From the NCBI GenBank assembly GCA_003818505.1, contig RPRI01000041.1:1-35698 (forward strand): a stretch of 35,698 nt of DNA, given 5' to 3'. A model generated the notes under the pieces. It worked only from the letters and a program-made list of their open reading frames with translations. It made no database searches and was not told where the DNA came from. The number at the start of each line of letters is the position of its first letter. Position 1 is the stretch's first letter. The position numbers and the translations under genes were made by a program. Shown piece by piece: positions 17,276-24,886 of the stretch. This DNA comes from Desulfobacteraceae bacterium. GTDB lineage: Bacteria > Desulfobacterota > Desulfobacteria > Desulfobacterales > RPRI01.

Positions 17276-19822
17276 CTAATTACTTCCTGATTTCATCTTT
17301 GCGAGAGCAGCTTCGATCCTTCTGCCGACCTCCCTCAGGTCTGCCGCCATCTGGGATGCCTTCTGGTAACGTTTTCCCCGGTTTTTTTCAAGAGCCTTGT
17401 CGATAATAGTTACAAGGGGCTTTACGATTTTAGGGTTGATCTGTTTCGGATCAGGATGTTTAACGTTCATTATCTGGTTCATGAGCGCTGCAGGGCTTTC
17501 CCCGAAGAAGGGAAGCCGCCCGGTTAAGAGCTGGAAAAACATTGTTCCCAGGGAAAATATATCGGATCTTCCGTCAACTTTTTCTCCGGAGAACTGCTCC
17601 GGGGACATGTAATAGGGTGTGCCTTTCACAACACCGGTCTGTGTCTGAGAAGTTGCCGTGATTCTTGCGATGCCAAAGTCGGTAATTTTAACCACGCCGC
17701 TTTTTAAGAGCATTATATTTGCAGGTTTAATATCCCTGTGCACGATTCCCTTCTGGTGTGCGTAATCCAACGCTTCAGCGATGCTTGCAACATAATCGAT
17801 GACTCTTGGTATCGGAAGAAGATTTTCCTTTCGGGTATATTTTTCAAGATCCTCCCCCTCAAGGTATTCCATGGCAATGAAAGCCAGGTTTTGATCATCT
17901 CCGGCATCGTAAATAGTTACTATGTTCGGATGGGAAAGAGTTCCGGCGCTTTCCGCTTCCCTGAAAAATTTCTCTTTCATTTTCTTCACTTCTTCAGGTC
18001 TCTGTTCTTCGCTGAACCGGAAAGTTTTAATGGCGGTTGTTCGGTTTATTCTGGGGTCCATCCCCAGGTAGACGATTCCCATGGCACCTTTCCCTAACTG
18101 TTTTTGTATCTCATACCTACCAAGCGTGGGTTTAGTTCCAGTGCCAGTAGCAAGAAATCCGTCTGCCGACGGAGCGGATCCAAGAGTTCCGTCTCCGAAG
18201 ATCATCGTATCGCTTGCCTGTATTAGCTTCTTTTTTCTTTCGGTTACATCCTTGAATTTGCTGTCATGCTCTTCCACATATTCATATACCGATGCCGCTT
18301 TGTTGAACTGCCTCTTTCTTTCGTAATCAAGCGCAAGGTTATAAAGAATATCCTTCATCTGGTCATCCACGGGAACACGGCGGAATTTATCGAAGGCCAT
18401 GTCGAGCATTCCCTGTCCCTGAAAAGAAATCCCCAGCATGCGGTTTGTTTCTGCTGATTCGCCTTCGATCTTCTCTTTTTTTGTTTCGGTTACAAAATAT
18501 TTAAGGCTTATTACTCCTATATAACCGATTGTCAGTTCAAGGACAGGGTATATTGTGCGAATCCAGTTTCCGTTCGATATAAAAAAGAAAAGGGAACTTC
18601 CTATAAGCAAAATAAGAATCGAAATGAAAGTCACGCCTGCCGACATAGCTTTAAGTTTCGGGAAAAGGAAGGTGATTAAAAGACCGAGTATAAGAATCGT
18701 GATTAGCTCGGCTACAGGACTCCAGTATGGCTGTTGAATGAATTTATTATTGAGTATTGCCCACATGGTATGTGCGGAAAACTCGCCGATGGACATGGCA
18801 GAATCAGTGGGCGTGCTTATTGGGTTCATAAGCCCGGATGCCGAAGCGCTTACGAGAACAAGCTTGTTTTTGAAAACATTGGGTGGGATTTTATCGTTGA
18901 TTATGTCGAAGAATGAAAACCGCTTGAAAGAGCCGCCCGGACCTTTGAAGTTAATCAGCAGTTCGGAAGTTGAGGTGGTGGGTATTTTCAGCGTGCCCAG
19001 GTTGACGTTTGAACCTAATTCGGCCGATATTTTTTCCCTTGGAATATTAAGATAAACAGATGCAAGTTTTAAAGTGTATGACGGGAAGAAGAGACCTTGG
19101 TATTCATAAACAAGCCGCTCCCTTCTTGCAATACCGTCCATATCACTGCCGAAATTTATATGGCCTAAACCGGTTGAAGCTTCAACAAATGAAGGTATCG
19201 GGAGTACTATTTCATCAGCACGGTAGTACTCGGCACCGGCTGGACTTCTTATCTTCTGGATCGAATAGGCAGTTAGGGAAGCATCGGCTTTTTGTATTTC
19301 TCCGCCTCCAGCCATGGTTTCCCTAAAAAAAACCGGTAGAACGACTTTCCCTGATTCCCTTATTGCTTCAGCAAGTTTTTTGTCGTTATCAAGCCTTTCC
19401 ATGGTGTTTTGCAGGGCCTGAAGATATGATATGCCTTTTTCGCCGGCTTTATCCGAAAAAGTTGCCGTAAAAAGCGTTTCCAGCTCCTTAACCGTTTTTA
19501 ATCCGGTGCTTTCTTCGGGTTCGCTCAGTATCAGGTTAAGCCCTATTACCTTCGGTTCTCCCGAATTTATTTTTTTTATACCATCTGCCAGTATGTTGCG
19601 TGGCCAAGGCCAGCGCCCTATTTTTTCAATCGAGTCATCATCTATATCAACGATTATAATATCGCTTTGTGAACCGGGGTCACCTCGTAACCCAACCATT
19701 ACATTATAAAGTTTGAGTTCAAGGATATCGAGAAAATCCATGCGAATCAAACCTAACCCCAAAAACAGGATAGTTATTCCAATTCCCATAAAAAGCATCG
19801 GATTTTTTTTAAAGAGATTCAT
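17276..19822 (-). CDS. CHASE2-domain transmembrane Ser/Thr protein kinase
   Basis: 848 residues. Order: N-terminal membrane segment (about 9-27), CHASE2 extracytoplasmic sensor (about 30-355; IIIVDIDDDSIEKIGRWPWPR is its hallmark), three membrane segments (about 365-440), a short TPR-like region (about 465-530), a Thr/Ser-rich linker with DTMIFGDGTLGS, and a Hanks-type kinase domain (about 565-835). The kinase keeps all key residues: LGKGAMGIVYLG loop, Lys in AIKTF, HRDIKPANIML, DFG in ITDFGIA, SPEQF and a Thr-rich activation loop (TATSQTQTGVVKGT). An active enzyme that reports an envelope signal is predicted. Upstream GGAG lies 9 bases from the ATG. It opens the kinase-phosphatase-FHA block. 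Confidence 0.92.
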   Translation of the reverse strand: MNLFKKNPMLFMGIGITILFLGLGLIRMDFLDILELKLYNVMVGLRGDPGSQSDIIIVDIDDDSIEKIGRWPWPRNILADGIKKINSGEPKVIGLNLILSEPEESTGLKTVKELETLFTATFSDKAGEKGISYLQALQNTMERLDNDKKLAEAIRESGKVVLPVFFRETMAGGGEIQKADASLTAYSIQKIRSPAGAEYYRADEIVLPIPSFVEASTGLGHINFGSDMDGIARRERLVYEYQGLFFPSYTLKLASVYLNIPREKISAELGSNVNLGTLKIPTTSTSELLINFKGPGGSFKRFSFFDIINDKIPPNVFKNKLVLVSASASGLMNPISTPTDSAMSIGEFSAHTMWAILNNKFIQQPYWSPVAELITILILGLLITFLFPKLKAMSAGVTFISILILLIGSSLFFFISNGNWIRTIYPVLELTIGYIGVISLKYFVTETKKEKIEGESAETNRMLGISFQGQGMLDMAFDKFRRVPVDDQMKDILYNLALDYERKRQFNKAASVYEYVEEHDSKFKDVTERKKKLIQASDTMIFGDGTLGSAPSADGFLATGTGTKPTLGRYEIQKQLGKGAMGIVYLGMDPRINRTTAIKTFRFSEEQRPEEVKKMKEKFFREAESAGTLSHPNIVTIYDAGDDQNLAFIAMEYLEGEDLEKYTRKENLLPIPRVIDYVASIAEALDYAHQKGIVHRDIKPANIMLLKSGVVKITDFGIARITATSQTQTGVVKGTPYYMSPEQFSGEKVDGRSDIFSLGTMFFQLLTGRLPFFGESPAALMNQIMNVKHPDPKQINPKIVKPLVTIIDKALEKNRGKRYQKASQMAADLREVGRRIEAALAKMKSGSN

Positions 19823-19961
19823 CGCAACTTACTCCAGTGCTTATGTTGGCCAGGCAGTTAGCAAGCAAATTAAAACATTTTATGAAATTATTGTCTTTAA
19901 TATTCTTACGGAGAGAATTTGTCAAATGGTATCTCTTCACAATTGTTGGAAAAATTGTGTT

Positions 19962-20657
19962 TTACAGTACACCGATATATTTTGCAGGATCTTTCAAACC
20001 TGCTTCTTCAAAACCTTTTATTCTTAAAAAACAGCTGTCGCAAAGGCCGCAGGCCTTTCCTTCATGATCCGGGTCATAGCAGCTGTGGGTAAGCGAATAA
20101 TCCACCCCTAATTTTATACCTGTCTTAATAATCCGGGCCTTTGTCATGCTGAGCAATGGAGTTCTGATCTTTAAACGTGTTTTGCTTTCAATACCTGCTT
20201 TTGTTGCAAGATTTGCCATCTGCTCGAATGCGGCTATATATTCCGGCCTGCAGTCGGGATATCCGCTGAAATCTATTGCATTCACACCTATGAATATATC
20301 AAAGGATTTAATGACTTCGGCCCATGCGAGCGCATGGGACAAAAAGATTGTGTTTCTGGCCGGGACATATGTTATAGGTATCTCTCCGGTCATTGAAATA
20401 AGAGTTCTCGATTTAGGCACTTCAATGTTATCAGTTAAAGCCGACCCGCCAATTTTGTCAAGATCCAGATTTATTACAAGATGCTTTGTCACTCCCAATA
20501 CTTCCGCAACTTTTTTTGCGGCATTCAGTTCATATGAATGGCGCTGACCATAAAAAAAACTCAGGCTGAACAGTTCAAATCCCTCGTTTTTTGCTATAGC
20601 CATTGCCGTGGTTGAATCGAGACCCCCGCTTGAAAGAATTACCGCTTTCTTTTTCAT
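19962..20657 (-). CDS. queC: 7-cyano-7-deazaguanine (preQ0) synthase
   Basis: 231 residues from the preferred ATG at 20657 ([15 protein letters not shown]); an in-frame ATG 45 bases upstream would add 15 poorly conserved residues. The ATP-binding P-loop [12 protein letters not shown] opens the protein, and the zinc Cys cluster [17 protein letters not shown] lies near the end. QueC turns 7-carboxy-7-deazaguanine into preQ0 with ATP and ammonia, in the cytoplasm, on the way to queuosine. Length matches the family. It lies 164 bases downstream of queE on the same strand, so both are likely co-transcribed. Confidence 0.95.
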   Translation of the reverse strand: MKKKAVILSSGGLDSTTAMAIAKNEGFELFSLSFFYGQRHSYELNAAKKVAEVLGVTKHLVINLDLDKIGGSALTDNIEVPKSRTLISMTGEIPITYVPARNTIFLSHALAWAEVIKSFDIFIGVNAIDFSGYPDCRPEYIAAFEQMANLATKAGIESKTRLKIRTPLLSMTKARIIKTGIKLGVDYSLTHSCYDPDHEGKACGLCDSCFLRIKGFEEAGLKDPAKYIGVL

Positions 20658-20821
20658 TATGGAATTGTTCCTTTCATACTGAGACCTTTGTTGAACATAC
20701 AATTTTGGCCAAGTACAAGGAAGGCGATAATTTTAACCACAGGAATACAATTTAGTATTTCGAGGATTAAAATTTGAGCCTGACACAGTAATCGGGCAAA
20801 AGGGGGTGTTATTCAAAGGTT

Positions 20822-21466
20822 TCAAACTCCTCTGTTGATGTCCGGCCAGATAATCTTATGCAATTGAATATGAAACCTTACCATCAGTTTGTCTTCCAAT
20901 ATCCGGTTTACAAGATCTGAAAAATCCATTTTGCCTGGTACAGGAGAGATAAGTATATTTTCTCTTAAAAACCCGACGGGAATTTGTTTTATGATATCTT
21001 TTGCATATTCATAATCTTCATGGTTGCTTATTACAAATTTGACCTGATCTTTGACGTTAAGTCTGTTCAGGTTATCAAGAATGTTTTTTCCTGATTCACC
21101 GCTTCCCGGGCATTTGATATCGACAATTTTAATACACCTTTCATCAATATGGCTTATGTCTATTGTTCCGTTAGTTTCCAGTAGTACAGTATAGCCGTTT
21201 TCAATAAGATTTATTATAAATAGCGGTGTTTCACTCTGGATCAAAGGCTCGCCGCCGGTTATTTCCACCAGAGGGCACTGATAATCTGAAATTCGCTCCA
21301 TAATTTCTGCGATGGTAAGGCTGGTACCCTCCATATAAGCATATTTTGTGTCACAGTAAGAGCACCTGAGATTGCATCCTGTAAGCCTTATAAAGGTGCA
21401 CCTGAGTCCTGTGTACAAGGATTCTCCCTGTATGCTGTTAAATATTTCATTGACAATCAGCGGCAT
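20822..21466 (-). CDS. queE: 7-carboxy-7-deazaguanine synthase (radical SAM)
   Basis: 214 residues. The radical-SAM cluster is C31-x3-C35-x2-C38 in TGCNLRCSYCDT, preceded by the QueE signature NEIFNSIQGES and followed by the SAM-contact motif VEITGGEPL. The enzyme contracts 6-carboxytetrahydropterin to 7-carboxy-7-deazaguanine, the step before QueC. A strong AGAGG Shine-Dalgarno lies 8 bases from the ATG, but can be locked in a hairpin with an upstream CCTCT. queD and the GTP cyclohydrolase gene are not in the window. Confidence 0.93.
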   Translation of the reverse strand: MPLIVNEIFNSIQGESLYTGLRCTFIRLTGCNLRCSYCDTKYAYMEGTSLTIAEIMERISDYQCPLVEITGGEPLIQSETPLFIINLIENGYTVLLETNGTIDISHIDERCIKIVDIKCPGSGESGKNILDNLNRLNVKDQVKFVISNHEDYEYAKDIIKQIPVGFLRENILISPVPGKMDFSDLVNRILEDKLMVRFHIQLHKIIWPDINRGV

Positions 21467-21919
21467 CTTTTATTCCTCTGAAAAACTTTATAGAGGTAAA
21501 AAATCAAATGGCAAGCATTCAGCGACAGAGCTTTACGTAACATCTTATTAAAGGGCAGGCAAAGGTAAAGGGTTCCGCCGTTAAGTAAGAACTATATCCA
21601 AACTCAGTCAATGGCAGCAGATCCGCCCTTTAAGCCCTGACAGCCCCAGTGGTATTCGCCCACGAAGCAGTTATTGAATCTCTGCCTGGTCTATTTATTG
21701 ACAACCAGGGAGCGTAGTTATGTTTATAAAAAAGTTCTTCCAAAACAGCAGAAACCATTACAAATGCCGATCCCAAAGAGCATGTTACGCAAAGGTTTCG
21801 ATAACCAGGGCGGTTATCCCCGGCTTTCTCTGTCTACATATCCTGACTTTTCTTATTATACCAGCATGGTTACAGATTGCAAACAGCAAGAAACGGCATT
21901 TGCATAGATTGCCAGGTTA
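21467..21919. other. Intergenic region between divergent queE and manA
   Basis: No convincing gene. A 67-codon ORF at 21720-21923 (plus) has an upstream GGGAG 8 bases from its ATG, a basic start and a hydrophobic stretch (IPGFLCLHILTFLIIPAW) that could span a membrane, but its codon use and lack of a recognisable family make it doubtful. TTATTGACAA occurs twice, at 21695-21704 and 21918-21927; the first copy sits inside an inverted repeat CCTGGT...ACCAGG (21685-21709). Confidence 0.4.
21475..21496 (-). promoter_or_regulatory. Hairpin sequestering the queE Shine-Dalgarno
   Basis: On the minus strand CCTCT (21496-21492) can pair with the queE ribosome site AGAGG (21479-21475) around a 12-base loop (ATAAAGTTTTTC). 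The segment CCTCTATAAA resembles the 3' part of preQ1-I riboswitches, but the upstream AGAGG arm and the loop expected of that aptamer are not seen, so it is not called a riboswitch. Confidence 0.3.
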
Positions 21920-21949
21920 TTGACAATCGAGGATAGATAATATTAGAAT
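21920..21949 (+). promoter_or_regulatory. Promoter for manA
   Basis: TTGACA (21920-21925) and TAGAAT (21944-21949) with an 18-base spacer, 66 bases before the manA start. It fits a sigma-70-type promoter well. Confidence 0.5.
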
Positions 21950-22014
21950 AAATTCAAATAAATATTTTATGGTTTTAACAGGGAAAAAAGAGCTATACCG
22001 CCAGAGAAATTATA

Positions 22015-23214
22015 ATGAACAGGATCAGATTTTTAAAAAACATTATTAAAGAGTATTCTTGGGGTTCTTATACTGCAATACCGAAACTTCTTGGGATAAA
22101 GCCGCCTTACGATAAACCTCAGGCCGAACTCTGGATGGGAGCTCACCCTTCAGGATCTTCCATGATAAGAACTGAAGTCGGATGGGAAAACCTCTCCGGC
22201 CTCATAAGGAAATATCCGGGTAAGATTCTCGGTAAGAATTGCGCAAAAAAATATGGAGAGGAACTTCCTTTCCTTTTTAAGGTAATTGCGGCTTCGGAAC
22301 CTCTTTCCATACAGGCTCACCCGAACCGGGCGATGGCAAAAGAGGGCTTCATGAGAGAGAACAGACAGGGCATACCTTTTGATTCTTCCAAGAGAAACTA
22401 CAAGGATGAAAACCAAAAGCCGGAACTTGTTTGTGCCCTGACCGATTTCGAAGTTTTGTGCGGATTCCGAAAAGTATCTGATATTGTTGTTTTATTTAAA
22501 AAAGTTTGTCCCAAAAGCCTTGCAAAAGCTATAACCGCTCTTGGAAATAAACCGGATTCATCCGGACTTAAAATATTTTTTTCTTATCTGATGAGAATGG
22601 GTTCAGACCGGAAAAAAAGAGTTCTTTCCGAAGCTGCCGGAAATGTCAGAAAATTTACTTATGATGAACCGGCCTATGGGCGTGTTGCGCAGTTTATTGA
22701 AAAATATCCGTCCGATATCGGTACGTTGTCTCCTCTTTATCTGAATCTTTTCCGCTTGAATCCCGGACAGGCCATTTTTCTTCCGGCCGGGCTGCTTCAT
22801 GCCTATCTGGAAGGAGTAGCGCTGGAAGTGATGGCTGGTTCGGACAATGTTATAAGGGGAGGACTTACGCAAAAGCACATCGATCTCCGGGAGCTTTTGA
22901 ATATTGTGAATTTCAGGGATCGCCGGGTTAAGGTTATTTTGCCGGTTAAGAAAAGGGATGAGTATATTTACAAGACACCGGCCAGAGAGTTTACTCTTTC
23001 TAAAATATCCATCGACCGCGGCAGAACATATGCCGGTTCTCAAAGAAGAAATGCTGAAATTATTTTATGCACCGAGGGAAGGGCCGTCATTACAGGTTCG
23101 GAAGGCGACCCGTTGAACATGTCTCAGGGGAAATCAGTTATTGTTCCGGCTTCGGTAAAGAGTTACCGCATAGACGGAGAGGCGATCTTATACAAAGCGC
23201 GAACACCTTTATGA
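22015..23214 (+). CDS. manA: Mannose-6-phosphate isomerase, class I
   Basis: 399 residues, the usual size of class I (cupin-type) phosphomannose isomerase. Signatures include EYSWGSYTAIPKLLG, ELWMGAHPSGSS, the zinc-ligand stretches SIQAHPNRAMAKEGF and DENQKPELVCAL, and the C-terminal LFRLNPGQAIFLPAGLLHAYLEGVALEVMAGSDNVIRGGLTQK. It interconverts fructose-6-phosphate and mannose-6-phosphate, feeding GDP-mannose and surface polysaccharide synthesis. A promoter-like site lies just upstream. The downstream cupin gene starts 14 bases after its stop, so the two form an operon. Confidence 0.93.
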   Translation: MNRIRFLKNIIKEYSWGSYTAIPKLLGIKPPYDKPQAELWMGAHPSGSSMIRTEVGWENLSGLIRKYPGKILGKNCAKKYGEELPFLFKVIAASEPLSIQAHPNRAMAKEGFMRENRQGIPFDSSKRNYKDENQKPELVCALTDFEVLCGFRKVSDIVVLFKKVCPKSLAKAITALGNKPDSSGLKIFFSYLMRMGSDRKKRVLSEAAGNVRKFTYDEPAYGRVAQFIEKYPSDIGTLSPLYLNLFRLNPGQAIFLPAGLLHAYLEGVALEVMAGSDNVIRGGLTQKHIDLRELLNIVNFRDRRVKVILPVKKRDEYIYKTPAREFTLSKISIDRGRTYAGSQRRNAEIILCTEGRAVITGSEGDPLNMSQGKSVIVPASVKSYRIDGEAILYKARTPL

Positions 23215-23228
23215 AGGAGGCTGCAATA

Positions 23229-23564
23229 ATGAATGATAAAGATGTAATATCAAAAGGTGTGCCTTTTAATCTATCTGATGATGTCACATATGCCATCGGT
23301 TCCGTTGTAAGCAAAACACTGCTGAAGAAAAACGTAGGCAACCTCACTCTCTTTTCATTTGATCAGGGGCAGGGTCTCACTGAACATACTTCGCCGTTTG
23401 ATGCGGTAGTTTATATCCTCGGTGGAAAAGCTGAAATAACGATAGGAGGAAAGCCTAAAACTGTTAAGGCCGGTGAAATGATTATTATGCCTGCCGGAAT
23501 CCCTCACGCGCTTAACGCGGTTGAACGTTTTAAGATGCTGCTTATAATGATACGCGGCAAATAA
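23229..23564 (+). CDS. Small single-domain cupin
   Basis: 111 residues. ATG at 23229 is chosen because AAGGAGG (23214-23220) sits 8 bases ahead; another ATG at 23211 overlaps the manA stop but has no ribosome site. A single cupin barrel is visible: LFSFDQGQGLTEHTSPFDAVVYILGGKAEITIGG (motif 1) and KAGEMIIMPAGIPHALNAVERFKMLLIMI (motif 2), with His and Glu-like metal positions partly kept. Such proteins are often metal-binding sensors or small enzymes; the substrate is unknown. Coupling to manA suggests a sugar-phosphate context, but this is only positional. Confidence 0.85.
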   Translation: MNDKDVISKGVPFNLSDDVTYAIGSVVSKTLLKKNVGNLTLFSFDQGQGLTEHTSPFDAVVYILGGKAEITIGGKPKTVKAGEMIIMPAGIPHALNAVERFKMLLIMIRGK

Positions 23565-23617
23565 CGAAGGTTTCATATCTGCCTTTGAAGATCCGAAACT
23601 TCAGGAAGGAAAATAGC

Positions 23618-23719
23618 TTGGAAATCAGAATCCTGCTGAGATTGAACAGCGTAGAATCTATTCCGGGGAAGGCGAGGTTTTTTTTAACGACTATTGAAAA
23701 AATGCTTGACATGCGATGA
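23618..23719 (+). CDS. Possible 33-codon small ORF before the aro leader
   Basis: A TTG start is preceded by AGGAAGGA about 8 bases upstream, then 33 codons (beginning LEIRILLRLNSVESIPGKAR as written, first residue read as Met) to a TGA that lies just after the TTGACA box of the aro promoter. The ribosome site is good but the family is unknown. It may be a truncated gene remnant or chance. Confidence 0.25.
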   Translation: MEIRILLRLNSVESIPGKARFFLTTIEKMLDMR

Positions 23720-23734
23720 GGGGCAATATAGATG
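23706..23734 (+). promoter_or_regulatory. Promoter for the aromatic amino acid operon leader
   Basis: TTGACA at 23706-23711 is a perfect -35 hexamer. The -10 is either TATAGA (23727-23732, 15-base spacer) or TAGATG (23729-23734, 17-base spacer). Transcription would start about 45 bases before the leader peptide ATG. Confidence 0.5.
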
Positions 23735-23785
23735 ACCTAAAATAAAATTGAACGGACAAATAAAAAAGGGCCCTATACAAAACAG

Positions 23786-23860
23786 ATGAATAAATTCACA
23801 GGCAGCTTTTTCGGTTTTTATTATTATTACTTTAGCACCGGTCTGCCTGTGGTGCGTTGA
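23786..23860 (+). CDS. Phe/Tyr-rich leader peptide of the aro operon (attenuator)
   Basis: 24 codons, ATG to TGA. Codons 8-16 read Phe-Phe-Gly-Phe-Tyr-Tyr-Tyr-Tyr-Phe, with another Phe at codon 4: five Phe and four Tyr in 24 residues. A short peptide stacked with the end-product amino acids of the operon that follows is the hallmark of ribosome-mediated attenuation (compare pheL of enterobacteria, which is Phe-rich). The aromatic codons lie between the two arms of a perfect 9-base stem (23797-23805 with 23843-23851), and tandem terminators follow. No strong Shine-Dalgarno is seen; AAGGG is about 15 bases upstream. That the peptide is translated is inference, but chance clustering of this kind at this exact place is unlikely. 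Confidence 0.85.
   Translation: MNKFTGSFFGFYYYYFSTGLPVVR
23797..23851 (+). promoter_or_regulatory. Attenuator hairpin 1:2 enclosing the Phe/Tyr codons
   Basis: CACAGGCAG (23797-23805) and CTGCCTGTG (23843-23851) are perfectly complementary. A ribosome stalled on the Phe/Tyr codons would cover arm 1 and free arm 2. Arm 2 (GCC-T-GTGG) can pair, with one bulged base, to CCACGGC in the right arm of the first terminator, giving a possible antiterminator. Confidence 0.65.
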
Positions 23861-23880
23861 GGTAGTTACATACTAAGCGC

Positions 23881-23917
23881 AAAAAGCCATGGGTGGATGA
23901 ACCCACGGCTTTTTTTG
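23881..23917 (+). terminator. Intrinsic terminator 1 of the aro attenuator
   Basis: GCCATGGGT (23886-23894) pairs with ACCCACGGC (23901-23909) with one mismatch and a GGATGA loop, flanked by AAAAA and followed by seven T. It is a strong rho-independent terminator 20 bases after the leader peptide stop. Confidence 0.85.
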
Positions 23918-23921
23918 TTTT

Positions 23922-23956
23922 AAAGGCCGTGGAGAGAAAAGCTTCACGGCCTTTTT
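23922..23956 (+). terminator. Intrinsic terminator 2 of the aro attenuator
   Basis: GGCCGTG (23925-23931) pairs with CACGGCC (23945-23951); flanking AAA/TTT and inner pairs lengthen the stem, and TTTTT follows. It lies only 10 bases before the Shine-Dalgarno of the first operon gene. Its left arm can instead pair with the right arm of terminator 1 (CCACGGC with GCCGTGG), which would break both terminators. Confidence 0.8.
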
Positions 23957-23977
23957 GCATTAAAAAAGGAGTTGTAC

Positions 23978-24775
23978 ATGACAATTATGGGCAAGCAGAT
24001 CAGGATGGAGCGCATTATCAACCGCAACACGGGCAGGACTGTTATAGTTCCGATGGATCATGGCATTTCCGTTGGGCCTATTGCCGGCCTTGAGGATATG
24101 AAGCGTGCGGTGCAAATGGTTGCCGACGGCGGTGCGAACGCCATAGTTGAACATAAAGGGCTTGTGGGGGCGGGGCACAGACGAAAAGGAAAGGATATAG
24201 GACTTATTATTCACCTTTCGGCATCAACAAGCCTTTCTCCTTATCCGAACGCAAAGACACTGGTATGTTCTGTCGAAGAGGCTATAAAGATCGGCGCGGA
24301 TGCCGTTTCCATACATGTAAATCTCGGAAACGGCGGTGAAAAGGAGATGCTGAGAGATTTCGGTATGGTCAGTTATGAAGCAAAAACATGGGGCATGCCG
24401 CTTCTTGCCATGATATATCCGAGGGGTGAGAAGATTAAAGATGAATACGACGTAAATGTCATCAAACATGCAGCCCGTGTCGGAAATGAAATGGGAGCGG
24501 ATATAGTAAAAGTATCCTATACAGGCTCAGTTGAAACATTCAAAGAGGTGGTGGCCGGGTGTTCGGTTCCGGTAGTGATTGCAGGCGGCCCGAAGATGGA
24601 TTCGGACAGGGAGATACTTGAAATGGTAAAGGGTGCAATTGATGCCGGAGGCGCGGGCGCTTCGATAGGCCGCAACGTGTTCCAGCATAAAAACCCGACG
24701 AAGATGGTGCAGGCTATATCGGCGATAGTTCACGACGGCGCGAGCGTGGAAGACGCACTTGAACTTCTTGGTTAG
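23978..24775 (+). CDS. 2-amino-3,7-dideoxy-D-threo-hept-6-ulosonate synthase (AroA', DhnA-type aldolase)
   Basis: 265 residues from ATG 23978, set by AGGAG six bases upstream; a TTG two codons earlier is less likely. It belongs to the class I DhnA/FbaB-type aldolases: PMDHGIS (Asp27), MIYPRGEKI (Tyr147) and the Schiff-base Lys178 in [10 protein letters not shown]. With a DHQ synthase II gene directly downstream, the archaeal-type role is preferred: it joins 6-deoxy-5-ketofructose-1-phosphate and aspartate semialdehyde to give ADH, replacing DAHP synthase. A fructose-bisphosphate aldolase role is the alternative, less likely given the operon. It is the first gene after the Phe/Tyr attenuator. 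Confidence 0.88.
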   Translation: MTIMGKQIRMERIINRNTGRTVIVPMDHGISVGPIAGLEDMKRAVQMVADGGANAIVEHKGLVGAGHRRKGKDIGLIIHLSASTSLSPYPNAKTLVCSVEEAIKIGADAVSIHVNLGNGGEKEMLRDFGMVSYEAKTWGMPLLAMIYPRGEKIKDEYDVNVIKHAARVGNEMGADIVKVSYTGSVETFKEVVAGCSVPVVIAGGPKMDSDREILEMVKGAIDAGGAGASIGRNVFQHKNPTKMVQAISAIVHDGASVEDALELLG

Positions 24776-24886
24776 ACACTTTGTTTGTGAGGCAGGTTCA
24801 GCTGCTGCCGGGATTTTACGAAGACGATATAGTCATGACGTTTTATAAAAAGATGTGCTGTTCCGGTCTACATAAAGGATAGGATA

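Noticed and set aside
21475-21620. preQ1-I riboswitch upstream of queE
   Set aside because: Only the CCTCTATAAA part is reminiscent; the first stem arm and the C-rich loop expected of the aptamer were not found.
21720-21923. 67-codon ORF with a possible membrane segment between queE and manA
   Set aside because: It has a fair ribosome site, but the residue composition is atypical, the end runs into the manA promoter and no family is recognised; kept only as a note in the intergenic entry.
23982-24775. Fructose-bisphosphate aldolase as the function of the first aro operon gene
   Set aside because: The fold is shared, but direct linkage to DHQ synthase II and the Phe/Tyr leader favours the ADH synthase role; the alternative is noted in the feature.
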